From positions 1 to 44,941 of the forward strand of contig NZ_KE387176.1 in assembly GCF_000430625.1 (NCBI RefSeq): 44,941 bases of DNA, read 5' to 3'. This DNA is from Aneurinibacillus terranovensis DSM 18919 (GTDB taxonomy: Bacteria; Bacillota; Bacilli; Aneurinibacillales; Aneurinibacillaceae). Below are positions 41,845-44,941 of the stretch, one piece after another. Made by a program: the position numbers and the translations under genes. Below the pieces are notes generated by a model. It saw only the letters and a list, made by a program, of their open reading frames with translations. It did no database searches and was not told the DNA's origin. Numbering within the stretch: the stretch's first letter is position 1; the number at the start of each line of letters is the position of its first letter.

Positions 41845-42051
41845 GTTTTTTGTCCTCTCCTTTTACAAGATTACTCTTTATTCTTACATAATCCGTTACC
41901 ATTATAAACCTTCATAAGTCCTATTATCCTCTCTTCACTTAATTAGACGCTTCCGGTAAGAATTAGATGCTCTGCCAGCCAAAAATATTTTTCTTACGCA
42001 AAACACCTGATATGATAAAATAAGGAGAGAAGTGTAGGAGGAGAATAAAAG

Positions 42052-42723
42052 GTGGAGCAATCATCCATTTTAAAAATCGTACAGACTATCAGTCAAGTGT
42101 TCCCGCAGGAAGCTTCCATTGCCATTGCAGACAAATCACAGTTTGTTTATTACAAACCAAGCAAAAGCATAGACCTTAAGATTCGTCCCGGCGATAGACT
42201 TAAAGAAGGAAGTATCAGTTTCCAAGCGATTCATAATAGGCAAAAGGTTGCTGAATATATAGATGAACGGTTGTTTGGAACGCCTTATTATGGGATGAGC
42301 ACACCTATTTTACAGGATGGGGATGCGGAATGCTGTATTACTACCATTTTCCCGCCTTTTAACGCAGTAGAAGGTGGGAAGCTTCCCAAGCATAATTTCT
42401 TAATAGGGAAAGCGGAAGACCGTTGGATTCCGATTCCGCTGACGAACATCCATTTCATTGAATCGGAAAAAGGCAAGACGCTTTTATGTACCGATAGTGG
42501 TATCTACATGAATAAGTACACCCTGCTTGAGCTGGAGAAAATGCTGCCGCAGGAGCAATTCATCCGCTGTCACCGCGCCTATGTGGTAAATGTGAATGCC
42601 ATTGCGGAAATTCAGCCGGATTTTCACTCTACCTTCGTCCTGGTGATGAAAGATGCGAATCGAAGCCGGGTACCTGTAAGCCAGAAGTACGCCAGTTTAT
42701 TTCGCCGCCTCATGGGGTTTTAA
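42052..42723 (+). CDS. LytTR-type transcriptional regulator with N-terminal sensor domain
   Basis: A 223-residue regulator. The N-terminal half (about 10-120) is a small sensor-like domain (IAIADKSQFVYYKPSK, FQAIHNRQKVAEYID) with no phospho-acceptor receiver. The C-terminal LytTR domain (about 125-222) has IHFIESEKGKTLL, LPQEQFIRCHRAYVVNVNAI and VPVSQKYASLFRRLM. LytTR proteins bind pairs of short direct repeats. It starts at GTG 42052 with SD AGGAGGAG. The next gene is the CoA-transferase, with 68-bp tandem repeats between them. Confidence 0.88.
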   Translation: MEQSSILKIVQTISQVFPQEASIAIADKSQFVYYKPSKSIDLKIRPGDRLKEGSISFQAIHNRQKVAEYIDERLFGTPYYGMSTPILQDGDAECCITTIFPPFNAVEGGKLPKHNFLIGKAEDRWIPIPLTNIHFIESEKGKTLLCTDSGIYMNKYTLLELEKMLPQEQFIRCHRAYVVNVNAIAEIQPDFHSTFVLVMKDANRSRVPVSQKYASLFRRLMGF

Positions 42724-42733
42724 GCGAACGGCC

Positions 42734-42790
42734 GAACGTAAAAAACTAAGCAGTGGTGGGCCATGGCAATCGACTTACTGTTTTACGTTC
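42734..42790 (+). repeat. Wide hairpin after the LytTR gene
   Basis: GAACGTAAAA (42734-42743) and TTTTACGTTC (42781-42790) are perfect arms around a 37-nt loop that has internal CAGT/ACTG pairing. It can terminate weakly or be an RNA structure. Confidence 0.5.
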
Positions 42791-42824
42791 CGCCCGCCGA
42801 TGATGGAGAAAATAAGAAAAGACC

Positions 42825-42862
42825 AAAAACTCGCCAAGTGATGCCGCTTGGCGAGTTTTTTA
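42825..42862 (+). terminator. Terminator of the LytTR gene
   Basis: AAAAACTCGCCAAG (42825-42838) / CTTGGCGAGTTTTT (42847-42860), 14-bp perfect stem. Confidence 0.9.
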
Positions 42863-43022
42863 GTTAACCTATGTAAGGGCTTACCAGGGATAAATTATGA
42901 GGAAAAAGGGATACTGTGAGTAGGTTTTTAGTTAACCTATGTAAGGGCTTACCAGGGATAAATTATGAGGAAAAAGGGATACTGTGAGTAGGTTTTTAGT
43001 TAACTTATGTAAGGGCTTACCT
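42856..43022. repeat. 68-bp tandem repeats upstream of the CoA-transferase
   Basis: Two identical 68-bp units (42856-42923 and 42924-42991) and the first about 30 bp of a third (42992-43022, one base changed: AACTTATG). Each unit carries TTTTTAGTTAACC and the near-palindrome GTAAGGGCTTAC, so these motifs occur three times at exact 68-bp spacing. It ends about 130 bp before the CoA-transferase start. It could be a regulatory array. Confidence 0.9.
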
Positions 43023-43152
43023 GACAAAAATGCTGCTTTATCGACAATTTTTCTGTTTTAAAGCGAATTTAAGGCGTTATTCTATCAAGCTTGCTATTGT
43101 TTAATTACAATTATACAAAGATTTCGAGCAAATCGAAACACAGGAGGCTTAC

Positions 43153-44685
43153 ATGGTAGAGAGACGTTTACGAAATGAAAATTTACGTCAGCGGATTGTG
43201 ACAGCGGAAGAAGCATCGACGTGGATTAAACATGGGATGACAGTGGGTCTGAGCGGATTTACTCAGGCTGGCGATGCAAAGGTAGTTCCACGGGCACTCG
43301 TTGAACGTGTAAAAAGAGAAAACATCCATCCTTTTAAAATCAACGTATATACAGGTGCCTCCATTAACTCGGATGTAGACGGAATTATGGCGGAAGCGGG
43401 GATTGTCCATAAACGGTTGCCTTTTCAATCCGAGAAAAGAATGAGGGATAAGATTAACGAAGGGGAAGTGCTTTTTGTCGACCAGCATTTGTCGCACACA
43501 GCGGAACTGATTCGGTCCGACGTTCTCAGTATTGATATAGCAATTGTGGAAGCGGTTGCAATAACGGAGGAAGGCTATATTATTCCTAGTACATCTGTTG
43601 GAAATTCATATAGCTTTGTTCAAAAGGCCAAAGAAGTTATTGTTGAACTTAATCTTGCCCAGCCGGAAGCGTTGGAAGGGGTTCATGATTTGTATGATCC
43701 GGGCCTGCAAGGCGAGCGCCAGCCGATCCCATTAACGAAGGTGGATCAGCGTATTGGAACGCCTTATCTCCCCATTCCAATAGAAAAAATTAAAGGAATT
43801 GTCTTCACCGATAAGCGTGACATTACTTCAAAAATTGTGAAACCCGATGAGGAGACGGCCGTTATGGCCCAGCACCTGATTGGCTTCCTGCGCAAAGAGG
43901 TAGAAGCAGGGCGCCTTTCGAAAAACTTGGCTCCTATGCAATCAGGCGTAGGGTCGGTTGCCAATGCTGTATTCCACGGGTTCCTTGATTCCGAATTCAC
44001 CGATCTTGAAGTGTATTCTGAAGTGCTGCAGGATGCCGTATTTGATTTAATTGATGCTGGCAAAGTACGTTTCGCGTCCTGCTGTTCGATTACGCTGTCG
44101 CCCGATAAAATCGATAAAGTATTAAATAATTTTGATAAGTACCGGGATTACATTATTCTACGCCCGCAGGAAATTTCGAATCATCCGGAAATTGTGCGCC
44201 GCCTTGGACTTATCGCTATTAATACGGCGCTTGAAGTAGATATCTATGGCAATGTGAATTCAACTCATGTAATGGGAACGAAAATGATGAACGGAATTGG
44301 GGGTTCAGGCGATTTCGCCCGCAACGCGCGTTTGGGGATTTTTGTAACGAAGTCAACGGCGAAGAACGGGTTAATCTCCAGCATTGTCCCATTTGTTTCT
44401 CACGTAGACCATACGGAGCATGATGTGGATGTCATTGTAACCGAACAGGGAATTGCTGACTTGCGGGGACTTGCACCAAGGGAACGGGCGGAACGAATGA
44501 TTGATAATTGCGTGCATCCAATGTACCGTCCGCAGCTGCGCGCTTATTTTGAAGAAGCCTGCAAACGGGGCGGGCAGACGCCTCATGTTATTGAAAAAGC
44601 GCTTTCCTGGCATGTGAGATTTGCGGAAAATGGCACTATGCTTGACGAACAGTATGCTGACAAAAAAACCACGGTTCACGTTTAA
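43153..44685 (+). CDS. Acetyl-CoA hydrolase/succinate CoA-transferase
   Basis: A 510-residue class I CoA-transferase (acetyl-CoA hydrolase/transferase family), likely succinyl-CoA:acetate CoA-transferase. The catalytic Glu is in YSEVLQDA. Conserved blocks are PMQSGVGSVANAVFHGF and NGIGGSGDFARNA, plus VIVTEQGIADLRGL. Such enzymes link acetate and the TCA cycle. It starts at ATG 43153 with SD CAGGAGG. Close upstream are tandem repeats and a LytTR regulator, suggesting specific control. Confidence 0.92.
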   Translation: MVERRLRNENLRQRIVTAEEASTWIKHGMTVGLSGFTQAGDAKVVPRALVERVKRENIHPFKINVYTGASINSDVDGIMAEAGIVHKRLPFQSEKRMRDKINEGEVLFVDQHLSHTAELIRSDVLSIDIAIVEAVAITEEGYIIPSTSVGNSYSFVQKAKEVIVELNLAQPEALEGVHDLYDPGLQGERQPIPLTKVDQRIGTPYLPIPIEKIKGIVFTDKRDITSKIVKPDEETAVMAQHLIGFLRKEVEAGRLSKNLAPMQSGVGSVANAVFHGFLDSEFTDLEVYSEVLQDAVFDLIDAGKVRFASCCSITLSPDKIDKVLNNFDKYRDYIILRPQEISNHPEIVRRLGLIAINTALEVDIYGNVNSTHVMGTKMMNGIGGSGDFARNARLGIFVTKSTAKNGLISSIVPFVSHVDHTEHDVDVIVTEQGIADLRGLAPRERAERMIDNCVHPMYRPQLRAYFEEACKRGGQTPHVIEKALSWHVRFAENGTMLDEQYADKKTTVHV

Positions 44686-44726
44686 GAGCAGAGTTCGCGG
44701 TAAAATAGTAATGTGCCACACGATCA

Positions 44727-44762
44727 AAAAACGTCCTTTAGTGTATCCTAAAGGACGTTTTT
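44727..44762. terminator. Bidirectional terminator
   Basis: AAAAACGTCCTTTA (44727-44740) / TAAAGGACGTTTTT (44749-44762), perfect 14-bp stem with T-tracts on both strands. It serves the CoA-transferase and the minus-strand spore gene. Confidence 0.9.
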
Positions 44763-44779
44763 ATTTGCGGCGTGCTCGT

Positions 44780-44941
44780 TTATTGAGTAAAACCGCCTTG
44801 TCCGGCGAATCCAACTTCATTAGCGATATCCTGTCTTACCTGTTGTGCGTTTGTACCGGCGAATCCAGGCTGGAAGATGGCTTGGCCACCAGTAGCCCCA
44901 GCAGCGCCAGCAAACCCGCCAGCTTGTTGAGCGGAGAAGTT
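44780..44941 (-). CDS. Small acid-soluble spore protein-like gene (partial)
   Basis: The C-terminal 53 residues of a Gln/Gly/Ala-rich protein that runs off the right edge. FAGTNAQQVRQDIANEVG recalls the repeat motif of gamma-type small acid-soluble spore proteins (F-A-x-T-N-A-Q-Q-V-R). The start is outside the window. Gamma-type SASPs are amino-acid stores for germinating spores. Confidence 0.55.
   Translation of the reverse strand, partial: NFSAQQAGGFAGAAGATGGQAIFQPGFAGTNAQQVRQDIANEVGFAGQGGFTQ

Noticed and set aside
42856-43022. CRISPR-like interpretation of the 68-bp array
   Set aside because: The units are identical along their full length, with no variable spacers, so it is a tandem duplication, not CRISPR.
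1-44941. CRISPR arrays, tRNA or rRNA genes
   Set aside because: Scanning for regularly spaced repeats found only the two-and-a-half-copy 68-bp array, which has no unique spacers. No tRNA cloverleaf or rRNA core motifs were recognised.

Overview
The window looks like a chromosomal segment of a low-to-moderate-GC, endospore-forming Bacillales bacterium. The strong purine-rich Shine-Dalgarno (SD) sites, sigma-A promoters, and sporulation genes (spoIIIE, tepA-ylzJ, ytaF, a YheC/D coat protein, a GerMN lipoprotein, a spore protein at the right edge) support this. An Aneurinibacillus/Brevibacillus-like host is my guess; it is not proven by the sequence. No rRNA, tRNA or CRISPR array was seen.

Left part (1-8.3 kb): a one-strand catabolic cluster behind a clear sigma-A promoter and a palindromic operator. 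It encodes two divergent aspartase/fumarase-superfamily lyases bracketing an aldehyde dehydrogenase, a zinc alcohol dehydrogenase, a UPF0316 membrane protein and a chemoreceptor. Both lyases keep the catalytic serine loop but have changed substrate-binding residues, so the substrate is probably not plain aspartate. This is the best candidate for an undescribed pathway (lyase, then alcohol to aldehyde to acid, with taxis to the substrate). From 8.4 to 9.0 kb lies a graveyard of an IS256-type transposase scrap, a broken DinB gene and a dispersed 70-bp repeat.

9-16 kb is metal-related: mntH behind an MntR-type box; a polysaccharide deacetylase; ytaF; then an M-box (Mg2+) riboswitch with a stack of hairpins leading into a duplicated-permease gene and an ABC ATPase. 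No substrate-binding protein is present, suggesting a non-MgtE/CorA magnesium-linked transporter.

16-22.8 kb holds two secreted stalk-domain (copper-amine-oxidase-N-like) proteins around a YdcF protein, an acyl-CoA/ACP synthetase relic, a GNAT, small membrane proteins (one broken at a homopolymer), and a beta-carbonic anhydrase. 23-28 kb is the conserved tepA-ylzJ-spoIIIE neighbourhood, interrupted by about 1.5 kb carrying a phage-integrase tail relic, a small membrane protein and an L,D-transpeptidase.

28-36.8 kb: BMP-family lipoprotein, a zinc-ribbon MscL, cbpB, a 213-bp nested palindrome, FMN riboswitch-ribU, a decayed DUF1572 gene, a YfmQ-like protein, an internally deleted AlkA-type glycosylase, dpaL, and a cidAB/lrgAB pair with a divergent LysR regulator. 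37-45 kb: acetate-family transporter, ABC-F protein, YheC/D spore protein, GerMN lipoprotein, and a LytTR regulator followed by 68-bp tandem repeats and a succinate/acetate CoA-transferase. The acetate transporter and CoA-transferase suggest an acetate or short-acid economy at this end. The window ends in a truncated spore-protein gene.
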